This document shows positions 26,687-35,576 of a DNA stretch of 64,000 nt, piece after piece. Below the pieces are notes generated by a model that was not told the DNA's origin, made no database searches, and saw only the letters and a list, made by a program, of their open reading frames with translations. Source of the DNA: an uncultured Paracoccaceae bacterium (GTDB lineage: Bacteria > Pseudomonadota > Alphaproteobacteria > Rhodobacterales > Rhodobacteraceae); the NCBI GenBank assembly GCA_947498985.1, contig CANMMF010000014.1:21548-85547 (forward strand), written 5' to 3'. The position numbers and the translations under genes are program-made. The stretch's first letter is position 1. Each line of letters begins with the position of its first letter.

Positions 26687-27598
26687 ATGACTACGACCAA
26701 AACACCACGGCAGGATATCTACAGCCGCATCAGCGATCAGATCATCGGTGCTCTGGAGACCGGCGTAAAGCCATGGACCCAGCCTTGGAACGCCGCCCAT
26801 GCAGCAGGCCCGGTCTCGCGGCCACTGCGCTTCAATGGCAAAGGCTATTCCGGGATCAACGTCCTGACCCTTTGGGCATCTGCGATGGAACGCAGCTTTG
26901 CCGCCCCGATCTGGATGACTTTCAAACAGGCACGTGAGCTCGGCGGTCATGTCCGCAAAGGCGAGAAGGGCTCGCCTGTCGTCTATGCCAACACCATCGT
27001 CAAGACAGAAACCAATGAGGTTTCCGGCGATGATGTGGATCGCACCATTCCCTTCATGAAAGGCTACACCGTCTTCAATGCCGATCAGATCGAAGGTTTG
27101 CCTGCGCATTACTACGCTATTGCCTCGGGCACTGAGAATCCCGATGAGCGGGATGAACGCGCCGAAGCATTCTTTTCAGCAACTGGTGCCAAGATCGAGA
27201 TTGGCGGCAATTCTGCCTTCTACCGGATCGATACCGATTACATTCAGATGCCTGCCTTTGAGAGCTTCGTGGATGCGCAGCACTACTACGCTACGCTTGC
27301 CCATGAGAGCGTGCACTGGACACGGCATGAAGACCGGCTTGATCGGTCATTCGGACGAAAAACCTTCGGAGATGAAGGCTATGCCCGTGAAGAGCTCGTG
27401 GCCGAGCTTGGAGCTGCGTTCCTTTGTGCCGATCTCGGGCTCGCGCTCGAAGATCGTGATGATCACGCCGCCTATATCGGTTCCTGGCTCAAAGTGCTGA
27501 AGGGCGACAAGCGAGCGATCTTCAAAGCAGCTGCGCATGCGCAGCGTGCTGCAGATTATCTTCATCGTCTTCAGGGTGAAGATCGGGCCGCCGCGTAG
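26687..27598 (+). CDS. ardC: ArdC-like antirestriction protein (ssDNA-binding plus zincin domain)
   Basis: 303 residues from the ATG after AAAGGAG. N-terminal ArdC ssDNA-binding domain (W-x-x-PW, SGINVLTLW, HVRKGEKGSPVVY). C-terminal zincin metallopeptidase domain with TLAHESVHWTRH (HExxH) and a downstream Glu in EELVAELGAAFLC. Such proteins protect incoming DNA from restriction in the recipient of conjugation. A terminator closes the gene. Confidence 0.9.
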   Translation: MTTTKTPRQDIYSRISDQIIGALETGVKPWTQPWNAAHAAGPVSRPLRFNGKGYSGINVLTLWASAMERSFAAPIWMTFKQARELGGHVRKGEKGSPVVYANTIVKTETNEVSGDDVDRTIPFMKGYTVFNADQIEGLPAHYYAIASGTENPDERDERAEAFFSATGAKIEIGGNSAFYRIDTDYIQMPAFESFVDAQHYYATLAHESVHWTRHEDRLDRSFGRKTFGDEGYAREELVAELGAAFLCADLGLALEDRDDHAAYIGSWLKVLKGDKRAIFKAAAHAQRAADYLHRLQGEDRAAA

Positions 27599-27610
27599 GC
27601 GGCCCTTTTT
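27585..27610 (+). terminator. Rho-independent terminator of ardC
   Basis: GGGCCGCC (27585-27592) / GGCGGCCC (27598-27605) followed by TTTTT. Confidence 0.85.
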
Positions 27611-28426
27611 CTACCCGAAGAATCCGTCTGGTGTGCCGATCTTGTCAGTAAAGGGCTTCCAGTCGATTTCGATAACCTTGCTGAAATCGAAATTGTTCTC
27701 TTCGAGGGCGCTGCAAAGTCCGGGGTACTTTTGGCGATAGATTTCCCACGTGGTCAGGTATTTCATTCTGACGCGTGGCGGCAGCGCTTCATCGTGGCCG
27801 TGCTGGAAAAGCTTCTTCAGATAAACGAGATCATAGGCAAGCAACGACTCGTTGCCAGTGGCAGTGATGTCATACTTGGCGTACCGGAAATCTGTTCCTT
27901 CAAGGAATTTGCCACGCAGCATCGTGGCGGTGTCGGCAAACCAGATGCCCTTTTGCGAGTCGTAGGGATGGGTTTCAAAGATATCCATGTGTGGCCTGAC
28001 AGTTTCATCAACGAACAGACCCACGGCCTGAATCGAACTTTCAGCGTGATAGGCTTTTATCAGCGCCTCACCCCAGAAAGCACGGACATGCTCGTACTTT
28101 CCGTTTGGCGTCTGGCCGGTATCATCGAACTGGCCGTAGGTAACGAGGCCGCGAAGATAAACGTCCCGCCCGAGAAGCATGTATTGGATTTCCTGCGCGA
28201 ATTCACAAAGGTACATCGCCACGTAGCTTCGATCATGCTCGCTCGTCACTTCCGGTACGTTGTAAACAAGCAGGGTGTCCGAGAACTGGATAGCGCTGAA
28301 GTCTCCATGTTTGTGGGCATTGGATTTATCGAGGATGCGAAACAGATCGGGCAGCAAATCGCTTTTGGACTGAACGATCTCGCTGAAGCCGAGCAGGTCG
28401 ATATATAGCAGGAAGCGTTCAGTCAT
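27611..28426 (-). CDS. Nucleotide-cyclase-like protein, last gene of hipBA operon
   Basis: 271 residues. The N-terminus FLLYIDLLGFSEIVQ and the following IQFSDTLLVY and LRGLVTYGQF have the strand pattern of degenerate class III nucleotide cyclases (D-x-x-G-F, F-S-D, R-G). Metal-binding Asp residues may be partly kept. It follows the HEPN/Abi-like gene by 38 bp. A signalling or abortive-infection role is an inference. Confidence 0.6.
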   Translation of the reverse strand: MTERFLLYIDLLGFSEIVQSKSDLLPDLFRILDKSNAHKHGDFSAIQFSDTLLVYNVPEVTSEHDRSYVAMYLCEFAQEIQYMLLGRDVYLRGLVTYGQFDDTGQTPNGKYEHVRAFWGEALIKAYHAESSIQAVGLFVDETVRPHMDIFETHPYDSQKGIWFADTATMLRGKFLEGTDFRYAKYDITATGNESLLAYDLVYLKKLFQHGHDEALPPRVRMKYLTTWEIYRQKYPGLCSALEENNFDFSKVIEIDWKPFTDKIGTPDGFFG

Positions 28427-28464
28427 GCTTCCTCCGCGCTCAATCTGACGACGTGTTTCATCAT

Positions 28465-29172
28465 CTAAGAGCTCAGCTCAAACACAAACTCGATTTCTTC
28501 TTCGATGACAGCCGACCCATGCTTTGCGGAGTTGTTCTGGTATTTCGTGTAATAGTCGAGGATTTTCACAAACATGTTCGACAGCTCCTTCGAACCGCCG
28601 CGCTCTTTGATAAAGCCGCCCAAAGCGGGTAGCTGGTTTTCAAGGGACTTATTGTTCTCAAACAGGTCTTTGAGTAGAAGTTCGAGTGCAAGGCGCAGAT
28701 CATCGATCAGATTGCGATGAAAGATACCTGCCTCGTATTTTTGCAGGGCGCTGTTATATTGCTCAAGCGCGTCAGGGTGATTGTCGAGCCAATGGCGCGT
28801 TTCCTCGATCAGCGTCTCGTTGATGTCGGATGCGTGCGCACCACCTGCAAATTGCGGGAATTTCGTTGCAAGCCTTATTTTGAGCTCTTGCCGGTCCTTG
28901 TTCGGCACCGGTGAAAACGAACGATGTTCGCAGAGCTCTTTGATAATGCGATATTGCTGAGGCCCCGAGAACTCCATCATATTTTCGAGCAGCGCTTGGC
29001 GTTTGCTGGATGCTTCAAATGGATAGACAGGGTGCGGCAGCTGCACATCATATTCTGCCGCGTAGGCCGCTGTCTCATCGACAATGACAGAGCCTGTCAG
29101 GCCACGCTTGGTGTCGCCGAGTATCTTGGTCGCGTATTGCAGGAAAGTTGGCGGGATTTTATCTTCGAACAT
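28465..29172 (-). CDS. Hypothetical AbiJ/HEPN-like protein
   Basis: 235 residues. The N-terminal part (SKRQALLENMMEFSGPQQYRI) resembles N-terminal regions of AbiJ-like proteins. The C-terminal helical part (FHRNLIDDLRLALELLLKDL, NNSAKHGSA) resembles HEPN-type C-termini. It follows hipA by 12 bp. The family assignment is from pattern memory and is moderate. Confidence 0.5.
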   Translation of the reverse strand: MFEDKIPPTFLQYATKILGDTKRGLTGSVIVDETAAYAAEYDVQLPHPVYPFEASSKRQALLENMMEFSGPQQYRIIKELCEHRSFSPVPNKDRQELKIRLATKFPQFAGGAHASDINETLIEETRHWLDNHPDALEQYNSALQKYEAGIFHRNLIDDLRLALELLLKDLFENNKSLENQLPALGGFIKERGGSKELSNMFVKILDYYTKYQNNSAKHGSAVIEEEIEFVFELSS

Positions 29173-29184
29173 TGTTGTGAGTAC

Positions 29185-30468
29185 CTATGAATCTTCCTGT
29201 GGTTTCAGCCGAAACCCCGGATAGGCGAAGGCCGTGCTGATGGCTTCGCAGTGAGCTTCAGGAACACCTTCCCGCCGGGCCGTCTCATACCATGTGGCTT
29301 TGATCTGCTCTTCCATCCCATCGATAACCGCTGTGGCTTCGTCCGTGGTGAGGTGGAAGCGGGCGGATTGCGAAAGCATGTTCTCCGCATTCGCGTACCG
29401 GCCATAGTCTCCGCAGGTCATCGCAAGATCGCGCCGTTCTTCGCTGATCGGCATCGAAGGCGTCAGATCATAGGCCGGTGAAAGCCGCCAGTCCTTGTCT
29501 CTCGCAATCGCCGCATGGTTGCGCGGGTGATCGTCTGTATTCGAGATCAGCGCGTTGAAGACCATTCGCGCAAATAGCTCGCGCGCGTCATCCTTGGGCT
29601 GCGCGCTTAGGCGGCGCAACTCTTCGGCAAGCAATACATAGGACCAGCGCTCACGATGCTGATGCGTGTCCTCCGTGCGCAGGATCGTCAGGCCGCTCAT
29701 CATGCGGGCGCGCAGATATCCTTGATCGGTGCGCTCGCGGTCAAAGCGCTTGACCAGCAGCACATTGCGATCACCAACGCTGACGACGCGGCTTTGTGCC
29801 GTCTGGAGGCCGGATGCACGGGCGAGCTCCAGCATCGCGTGCTCCACGCGCGCATAGTTCCATTTATCATCAGGTCTGTTGAATTTTGCGATCCACAGGC
29901 CCTCATCATCTTCGACGACGGCCTTCGGACGGGCACCGCCCATCGAGGTGCCGATCAACATCAAGTCTTCGACCTGTCCGGCTTCCGGGCCGTCAGGAAC
30001 GTCCTCTCCGTCTATGATCGCATCAGCGAGCCCGATCAGCTTTTCCAGATCGAGCGTCTTGTTGAACTTTCTTTGCGGAGCGGGCGGTTTTGCTCCCAGA
30101 CCAAAGCCGAGCGCTCCGGCGCGGTCATCAGGCGCATAGAGCAAATAATCGATCTCGCCGAGCTGGGGCAGGCCTGCGTGTTTTTCGATGACGCGGCGCC
30201 CCCAATAGTCGGGACCGGCATCACGCAGCGCGCCAAACACGCCTTTTAGGGCTGCGGTCTGATAGGTCGTGCCCGTCAGTTTGAGTTCGATCGGATCGAT
30301 CGGCACTGCATCCGGGTTATCGAGATAGCTCTTGCCATAGACGAAACGACCGACCGGCACACCTGTCCGGTCCGGTTCCAGCACGAAACGCCCCGCCGTT
30401 ACGAAGCTGTTCGTTCCGGGCAGCATGATATAGACAAAGCATTCGCTTGCGCCGGGCTTAGAAGTCAT
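29185..30468 (-). CDS. hipA: HipA-type Ser/Thr kinase toxin
   Basis: 427 residues. HipA signatures: GTSMGGARPKAVVEDD (the Ser-containing P-loop-like segment), catalytic NALISNTDDHPRNHA and metal-binding LSPAYDLTPS. HipA kinases phosphorylate targets such as aminoacyl-tRNA synthetases and induce dormancy. The start overlaps hipB by 11 bp; the longer upstream frame lies inside hipB. Confidence 0.92.
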   Translation of the reverse strand: MTSKPGASECFVYIMLPGTNSFVTAGRFVLEPDRTGVPVGRFVYGKSYLDNPDAVPIDPIELKLTGTTYQTAALKGVFGALRDAGPDYWGRRVIEKHAGLPQLGEIDYLLYAPDDRAGALGFGLGAKPPAPQRKFNKTLDLEKLIGLADAIIDGEDVPDGPEAGQVEDLMLIGTSMGGARPKAVVEDDEGLWIAKFNRPDDKWNYARVEHAMLELARASGLQTAQSRVVSVGDRNVLLVKRFDRERTDQGYLRARMMSGLTILRTEDTHQHRERWSYVLLAEELRRLSAQPKDDARELFARMVFNALISNTDDHPRNHAAIARDKDWRLSPAYDLTPSMPISEERRDLAMTCGDYGRYANAENMLSQSARFHLTTDEATAVIDGMEEQIKATWYETARREGVPEAHCEAISTAFAYPGFRLKPQEDS

Positions 30469-30799
30469 TGTCGAGCCCCTTGCCGGAGCGTGCCCGCTCG
30501 CGGCCACTCAGCTGGTCAAGAGCAAGGCCCTCGCTGTCAGTCAGCGGGTCGGCAAGCTCCTTGAACGGGCGCAACAGATCGTAGCTCCATAGCAGCGCCG
30601 TATAGACTGCCATGCCGGTCGCGAGCTTCCCTTTTTCAGCGTCCATGACGGCGCGCGGGCCGGTGCCAATCTTCTCGGCCACCTGTTCAATGGTCAGGTT
30701 GCGGCGCAGCCGTGCTGTACGCAGATTGGTGCCCAGCCGCTTAATGGCCTGTTCGACCTCATAGGGCGGTGCTTCCAGGAGAAGATTCTTTCTTGCCAT
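30458..30799 (-). CDS. hipB: HipB-type XRE antitoxin
   Basis: 113 residues. Helix-turn-helix at LGTNLRTARLRRNLTIEQVAEKIG. It neutralizes HipA and represses the operon. Three GCTTT-x-AAAGC-type palindromes lie upstream. Confidence 0.88.
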   Translation of the reverse strand: MARKNLLLEAPPYEVEQAIKRLGTNLRTARLRRNLTIEQVAEKIGTGPRAVMDAEKGKLATGMAVYTALLWSYDLLRPFKELADPLTDSEGLALDQLSGRERARSGKGLDNDF

Positions 30800-30891
30800 G
30801 TGCTTTCTAAAGCCTCTTATCGTTTTTTGTATGCTTTTTAAAGCATACGCCTAGTAGAGAGTTTTGTCAAGGATTCTGCTTTTTAAGGCAG
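30800..30891. promoter_or_regulatory. hipBA operator region with three palindromes
   Basis: A perfect palindrome GTATGCTTTTTAAAGCATAC spans 30829-30848. Related imperfect sites are TGCTTTCTAAAGCC just before hipB and CTGCTTTTTAAGGCAG at 30876-30891. Likely HipB binding sites. Confidence 0.65.
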
Positions 30892-31116
30892 GTTGTGCGT
30901 CATAAGTGGCTATATAAAGCAGTTTGTGAGTGTTTCACTGGTAGAATCCCGATCCGGACCCTTAAAGTATCGGATTCTGATACTTTCTGCAGGTGAATCC
31001 GGTAGGGCGCGCCCTGCATAGCAGGGCCGGGCTCTCGTAAACCAAGCCCGCTTTTGTTGCGGTCTCGGCCATGCGGCTTTGAACCCTCGCGCTTTGGTGC
31101 GTGACGGTCTTCAGGT

Positions 31117-31273
31117 GTCTTCCTGTTCGTTTTCGAAAGTAGTGGCCGCGTTCTGGCCGGACGCGCCGCCCTGTCAACGGGCAGGGCCGTTCCCTCGCAT
31201 GCGCTCGTGACAGCGCGGCTTGACCGTCCGGCCTGTGTATCCCGCGTCCTTTCGAAAACAACAAGCAGGAGAC
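31117..31273 (+). ncRNA. Structured leader element 2, upstream of DUF2958 gene
   Basis: GTTTTCGAAAG (31129-31139) pairs perfectly with CTTTCGAAAAC (31249-31259). GTCTTCCTG (31117-31125) pairs with the ribosome binding site CAGGAGAC (31266-31273) with one bulge. The core shares GGCCGGACGCGCCG and GTCAACGGGC with element 1. Confidence 0.6.
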
Positions 31274-31277
31274 AACC

Positions 31278-31637
31278 ATGAAACTCTTCACCAAATCCGT
31301 CCACAAGCATCTATTGCGCAATGGCCAAATTCGGCTTGAGCGGCAGGAAAAGGGGCTCGTCGAGCCGGACCTAGCACCGGTCGTAAAGCTCTTTACCCCG
31401 GATGCCGCCTGCACCTGGCTGCTCTCGGAGCTTGATCCCGACTGCCCCGATATCGCCTTCGGTCTCTGTGATCTCGGTCTGGGCTGTCCCGAGCTTGGCA
31501 GTGTCAGCGTCAGTGAACTGCAAGCTGTCCGTGGCCGTTTCGGCTTGCCGGTCGAGCGCGATCAGCACTTCACCGCCACCAAAACCCTGTCTGCCTATGC
31601 CGATGAGGCGCGGGCTGCCGGTTACATCATAGCATAG
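31278..31637 (+). CDS. DUF2958 domain protein
   Basis: 119 residues, matching DUF2958 throughout (VVKLFTPDAACTWLLSELDP, FGLCDLGLGCPELGSVSLSEL-like). Common in alphaproteobacterial mobile elements next to ardC; function unknown. The ribosome binding site is part of leader element 2. Confidence 0.85.
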   Translation: MKLFTKSVHKHLLRNGQIRLERQEKGLVEPDLAPVVKLFTPDAACTWLLSELDPDCPDIAFGLCDLGLGCPELGSVSVSELQAVRGRFGLPVERDQHFTATKTLSAYADEARAAGYIIA

Positions 31638-31646
31638 GAGGGCACC

Positions 31647-31964
31647 ATGCATGGTTACGAACATCACAGACTGGATTGGCGCGGTATCCTGATCGAGGTT
31701 CGCTACTGCCGCAGCTGGACCAAGCTTCATAGCGGTCAGCCCGATGAATTTCACATGGCGCATATCGAGATCGAATCCATCGAACCGGCGCGCGCCTTCC
31801 TACCGATCACCGAAACCGGCTATCGCTCGCACTTTGTGCCGGAACGCGAGGTGATCGCAGGCGGCGGTGCGCTTGCCTATGTCGAGCAGGCACTTGATGC
31901 GGCTGCATCTTGCCGGTCATGGAAAGTCCGCGAACAGGAAGCGCGGCAGTACAGCCTGTGCTGA
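31647..31964 (+). CDS. Hypothetical mobile-element protein
   Basis: 105 residues beginning GYEHHRLDWRGILIEVRY; conserved in the same gene neighbourhoods as DUF2958 as far as I recall. Starts 9 bp after the DUF2958 stop with GGAGGG, so co-transcribed. Confidence 0.7.
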   Translation: MHGYEHHRLDWRGILIEVRYCRSWTKLHSGQPDEFHMAHIEIESIEPARAFLPITETGYRSHFVPEREVIAGGGALAYVEQALDAAASCRSWKVREQEARQYSLC

Positions 31965-32008
31965 TCGACGGCCTTTCATAGATGCCATCGCCTGGTTATC
32001 ATTGTGCC

Positions 32009-32371
32009 ATGAAGCTCCCTATTGCCACTGCCTCGATAGCCTTCATCGTTTCGCCCGCGATGGCAGTCACCATTAATCAGTTTGACGCAGTGACTGAACA
32101 GCAGCAAGCAGAGTGGATGGCGGCGCACACTTTGTTGCTGCAGGATTGGTATCAGAGCAATGGCCACGAAGACATTGCGGCTTGTATGACAGAGTTGAGA
32201 GGGCGAAGCCGCGCCGCTGCTGAGGGGGACCATTCTCAGGGGATGGGGCTTTATGCGCTCATCAACGATGAGATCAGAATTGCACGCAGGAAAAACACCG
32301 ATGAGCAAGTCGAGAATATCATTGCTTATGTAGTGCAGCGTGAATGCGCCAAGCCCGAGAGCCAGCAATAG
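32009..32371 (+). CDS. Small secreted protein
   Basis: 120 residues. Signal peptide at 1-19 (LPIATASIAFIVSPAMA). The mature part includes WYQSNGHEDIAACMTEL and two Cys. Family not recognised. A periplasmic role in the mobile element is possible. Confidence 0.65.
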   Translation: MKLPIATASIAFIVSPAMAVTINQFDAVTEQQQAEWMAAHTLLLQDWYQSNGHEDIAACMTELRGRSRAAAEGDHSQGMGLYALINDEIRIARRKNTDEQVENIIAYVVQRECAKPESQQ

Positions 32372-32620
32372 TTGGCTCTGAACTCGGTTTCAGAGTGCGC
32401 CGGTCTGGCGCTCTCTCTTCGATCATTTCATCATTCCCAATCGATTTGACGGTCAACGAGGCGGGGCAGCTAAATGCCGGGCGCTGTCCCGCGCCTTTGT
32501 GGGCAATTCCTATCGACTCCGAACGGGCGGGCTGTTCAGTCTTGCAGTGACATAAGGGTCGGGGCGGTTTCGCTATGCGCCCGTTCTTGGCTGTTTGGTT
32601 CGTGCGACCGGTCTTCACGG
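32372..32620. other. Intergenic region before leader element 3
   Basis: No coding sequence supported; long upstream part of the next transcript or promoter region. Confidence 0.4.
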
Positions 32621-32806
32621 CTCTTTCCAAGGTTTTGTTTCAACGACCAGTGACGCTTACGCAGGGCGCGGCGTCATGCAACCGGCTGCCCGCTCCATTC
32701 GCTACGCTCCCGTGTTGCAGGTTCCCCGCTGACGCGGTGCATGCCGCCTTTGACGCCCTGACGTTCGGTGCAGGTCATCTTGAAACGAAGAAACCTTGAA
32801 AAGGAG
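32621..32806 (+). ncRNA. Structured leader element 3
   Basis: CAAGGTTT (32628-32635) pairs with AAACCTTG (32791-32798), and GTTTCAA (32637-32643) with TTGAAAC (32780-32786). CTCTTT (32621-32626) faces the AAAAGGAG ribosome binding site. The core GGCTGCCCGCTCCATTC and CCCGTGTTGC matches element 1. Confidence 0.6.
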
Positions 32807-32813
32807 AAGGCCT

Positions 32814-33044
32814 ATGAAACGCACAAACCAAAAACAGAAAGCCCAGGAAGCAAAAGCACCGGCCCTGATCGCCTATCATGTTCCTGATCGCGAGAACGCC
32901 CCCTAGACCCGCATCGGAGCCGCTTGGGACCACAAAGACGAACGCGGCTTTACCCTCCAGCTCGATCTGGTTCCCGCCGCCGGTGGCCGCATCGTCCTGC
33001 GGGAATTTGATCCCAAGATGATCGAAGAAGAGGGTGCCGCATAG
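32814..33044 (+). pseudogene. Small mobile-element protein with in-frame TAG
   Basis: A 77-codon frame with a strong AAAAGGAG site, interrupted only by TAG at 32904-32906 (codon 31). Coding pattern continues unchanged (TRIGAAWDHKDERGFTLQLD). The relatives I recall have a Trp or similar residue there, so a TGG-to-TAG change is likely. A terminator hairpin follows. Confidence 0.65.
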
Positions 33045-33050
33045 GCACCC
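33032..33050. terminator. Hairpin terminator between convergent genes
   Basis: GGGTGCC (33032-33038) / GGCACCC (33044-33050) overlapping the stop of the preceding frame. Confidence 0.55.
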
Positions 33051-33082
33051 TCCTATCCCTTCCATCTCGATGACGGTTTCTC

Positions 33083-33391
33083 TCAAAAAGGGAAGACGTC
33101 ATCCATGTCACCACCGCCAGGTTCGATCTCATCCTCATGCCGAACAGCGCCGCCTGGATCGAGATAGAGCTCTTCGCCGATTTGCTCGAAGAGATCGTCG
33201 TCGCAAAGCTCGATTTCGTCTTCGATCCAACAACGCAGCGTGCCATCATTGAAGCGGCAATGCTCTTCCGCCAGAAACTGCGCGAACAGCTCATCCAAAT
33301 AGTCTTCGGCATCGTGGTAGCCTTCCAGGTTGGCCATGTCGCGCAGGAACGCGAGTTCATCAGTGCTTAGATCAATCGATACTCTTGGCAT
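33083..33391 (-). CDS. Small acidic hypothetical protein
   Basis: 102 residues from MPRVSIDLS, chosen because GGAGG lies 5 bp upstream. The first 45 residues (strand, then helices) recall an RHH-like domain. The C-terminal half is very acidic (EDEIELCDDDLFEQIGEEL). Function unknown. Confidence 0.6.
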   Translation of the reverse strand: MPRVSIDLSTDELAFLRDMANLEGYHDAEDYLDELFAQFLAEEHCRFNDGTLRCWIEDEIELCDDDLFEQIGEELYLDPGGAVRHEDEIEPGGGDMDDVFPF

Positions 33392-33489
33392 GATCGCCTC
33401 CATCTTTGTTGCCCTTGTTCGAAACCAAGATGGCGATGAGCTGCCCGCAGCGCGTGAGCACGGACTGGTCATTGTGGTGCAAGGCGTGA

Positions 33490-33951
33490 TTAGCGCCAGC
33501 CATGAGTGCGGCAGATGACATCATGCGCCCAATTCGCAATTTGCGCGTTCTGGACGCTGCCGCCCAGATCAGGATGCACACGGCGCATCGTATCCCGGTA
33601 AGCTGCCTTGAATTCAGTCCGATCAAACTGACCAGGTTCCAGATGGAACAGGACACAAGCCGCCTCATAGGGTGTGTATCTGGGCTTGGCAGATTCCGGC
33701 TCTTGCCTCGCTCCCATCGCGCGCGTGCGAAAGGGCGCGCGGATCAGATACCACGTCAGTTTTCCCGTGCCGCTGACCAGCAAGAGCAGGGCCGTCCCGC
33801 CAGTGCGGGCAATGCTTGTGATCGCGGTTATCAGAACGAGCGCGATGAACCAGGCAAGCATGGCCAGCACTTCAAGCAGCGGCAGGACGATGCTCTCGAA
33901 AAAGAGCATGAACAGCACCCAGCATACGAAGATGATGAAGAGGGCATCCAT
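33490..33951 (-). CDS. Membrane-anchored J-domain protein
   Basis: 153 residues. Two hydrophobic helices at ~3-45 (FIIFVCWVLFMLFFES; VLAMLAWFIALVLITAI), then a C-terminal DnaJ-like domain with the HPD motif in RDTMRRVHPDLGGS. Its ATG overlaps the TAA of traG, so it is coupled to the coupling protein. It may recruit Hsp70 in conjugation (inference). Confidence 0.75.
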   Translation of the reverse strand: MDALFIIFVCWVLFMLFFESIVLPLLEVLAMLAWFIALVLITAITSIARTGGTALLLLVSGTGKLTWYLIRAPFRTRAMGARQEPESAKPRYTPYEAACVLFHLEPGQFDRTEFKAAYRDTMRRVHPDLGGSVQNAQIANWAHDVICRTHGWR

Positions 33952-35576
33952 TACGATGCCCCCCCGCCGAAAAGCCGCACCAGCCACAGCACAATCGGGG
34001 CCGCCATGATGCAGGCTGCGAGCGGATGCGGTGCCACCCACCAGACCAGAATGTAATAGAAACTGCCCCAGCTCGCGGCCCATTCATCAAGGCTGCCCGG
34101 CTCGCTCGTCGCACCTTGCCGATACGGGTTTGGATGAAACTGTCCGCGCAGGCTCGGCTGCTTCCAGTAGGGCGTCTTCTTGAGCTCCATTGGCCACAAG
34201 CGGCCCATCAGCACGATCTGAGTGCGCCCGCTCGTGCGCATCAGCTCTTCTGCCATCAGCAGCGGGCGAGCCGTATGCGAGACCGTGCGTTCGCCGCGCG
34301 CATTGGTGGATGCGGTCGCGACCGTACACTGGCCCATAAGCGCCTGCGTATATTGCGCGGTTTGCAGATCGCCGACGCCGAGTATTTGCATCAACCCGCA
34401 ATTGCTCACGAGCGTTTGCCAATTCGTGCCGTAAAGATCAGCGACCTGACCGATATTTTGCCAGATCGTCCAGATGCCAACATTGTACTTGCGCAGCGTC
34501 GCAAGCCAGTTCGGCAGGCGGATGATCTTACCGAGCGCTGCCGCCTCATCGACCAGGAAGGTGACACGCGATCTGGCATAGGGCGTGCGCTGCAGCTCCA
34601 GGATCGCACAGGCCATCGCAAGCCGCGTGATCGCGGCATGGCTCTCGATATATTCGAGCGGCATGACGATGCTGATGACACCGCCTTTTCTGGATGTCCG
34701 CCCCTTAAGCAGATCAAAGCTCACATCGCTGCGGCTCAGCGTATCGCGCACCAGCTGGTCTGCAAGGAAGGCAAGGTCCTGCTGGATGGTGGACATCACA
34801 GCAGAAAACTCTTCCGGTGCCTGCGCTTCGATGCGCTCGAGCTTGTTGGCTTCTTTGGAGGCAAGTCCTCCGCAAGCGGGGTTTGCCTTCATCGCCGCGA
34901 GCAGCGCTTCCCATCCAGCAGTATCCGCGTAGGCATACTCATAGAGCGTGCCGATAGTCCGGCGCGCTTCCGGCTCTGCCGTTTTGATATGTAAGATCAT
35001 CGCGCGCTTGGCGCTGGTCGCCGCGTCCTTGAAATAGCTCGTATTTTTACCTTCAATGCCCGCGCGCGGCGTGAGCATTTCCGCAAAAAGCAGCGCGTCA
35101 GCCGCAAAGGCCGGGCTTGCCGGATCGAGCATATCAAGCGGATTGAAGCCGTCTGTGGGAAGGTTCCACGGCTTGCCCGTGAACATCGCAAAAGGATTGA
35201 TGCAGCGCATCTCCATGCCCGCCTTGCGCCAGGCCTTGGCGGCAATGGCCGTGTTCTCACCGCCCGGATCGACGACGAACAGAAAACGCTTTTGCAAAAG
35301 GTTTGGCAGGATCGCGCTCGTGCCTTTGCCCGATCCTGTCACGCCGAAAGTGATGGCATGTGCGCCCTTGTAATAGACGCCGAGCCTGCCGGTCCAATCT
35401 CCGACATAAAGCCCGCCGCGCCTGAACAGCCGCGCGCTAAAGGCTTCCCAGACCCGGCACCATTCAGCGCTGCCGTGCGTGGTTTTGCGTTCATCTTCAA
35501 AGCGCCAGCTGATCAGAAAGAGCAGCGCGAAGATACTGATGGCAAGGATAATCCAGAGCTCCCATGACCAATCCAT
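33951..35576 (-). CDS. traG: Type IV coupling protein TraG/VirD4
   Basis: 541 residues. N-terminal membrane helix (WIILAISIFALLFLISW), Walker A GVTGSGKGTSAILPN, Walker B VTFLVDEAAALGK and the family region NVGIWTIWQNIGQVADLYG. It links the relaxase-DNA complex to a conjugation channel. No channel genes are present, so a helper system is needed. Confidence 0.92.
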   Translation of the reverse strand: MDWSWELWIILAISIFALLFLISWRFEDERKTTHGSAEWCRVWEAFSARLFRRGGLYVGDWTGRLGVYYKGAHAITFGVTGSGKGTSAILPNLLQKRFLFVVDPGGENTAIAAKAWRKAGMEMRCINPFAMFTGKPWNLPTDGFNPLDMLDPASPAFAADALLFAEMLTPRAGIEGKNTSYFKDAATSAKRAMILHIKTAEPEARRTIGTLYEYAYADTAGWEALLAAMKANPACGGLASKEANKLERIEAQAPEEFSAVMSTIQQDLAFLADQLVRDTLSRSDVSFDLLKGRTSRKGGVISIVMPLEYIESHAAITRLAMACAILELQRTPYARSRVTFLVDEAAALGKIIRLPNWLATLRKYNVGIWTIWQNIGQVADLYGTNWQTLVSNCGLMQILGVGDLQTAQYTQALMGQCTVATASTNARGERTVSHTARPLLMAEELMRTSGRTQIVLMGRLWPMELKKTPYWKQPSLRGQFHPNPYRQGATSEPGSLDEWAASWGSFYYILVWWVAPHPLAACIMAAPIVLWLVRLFGGGAS

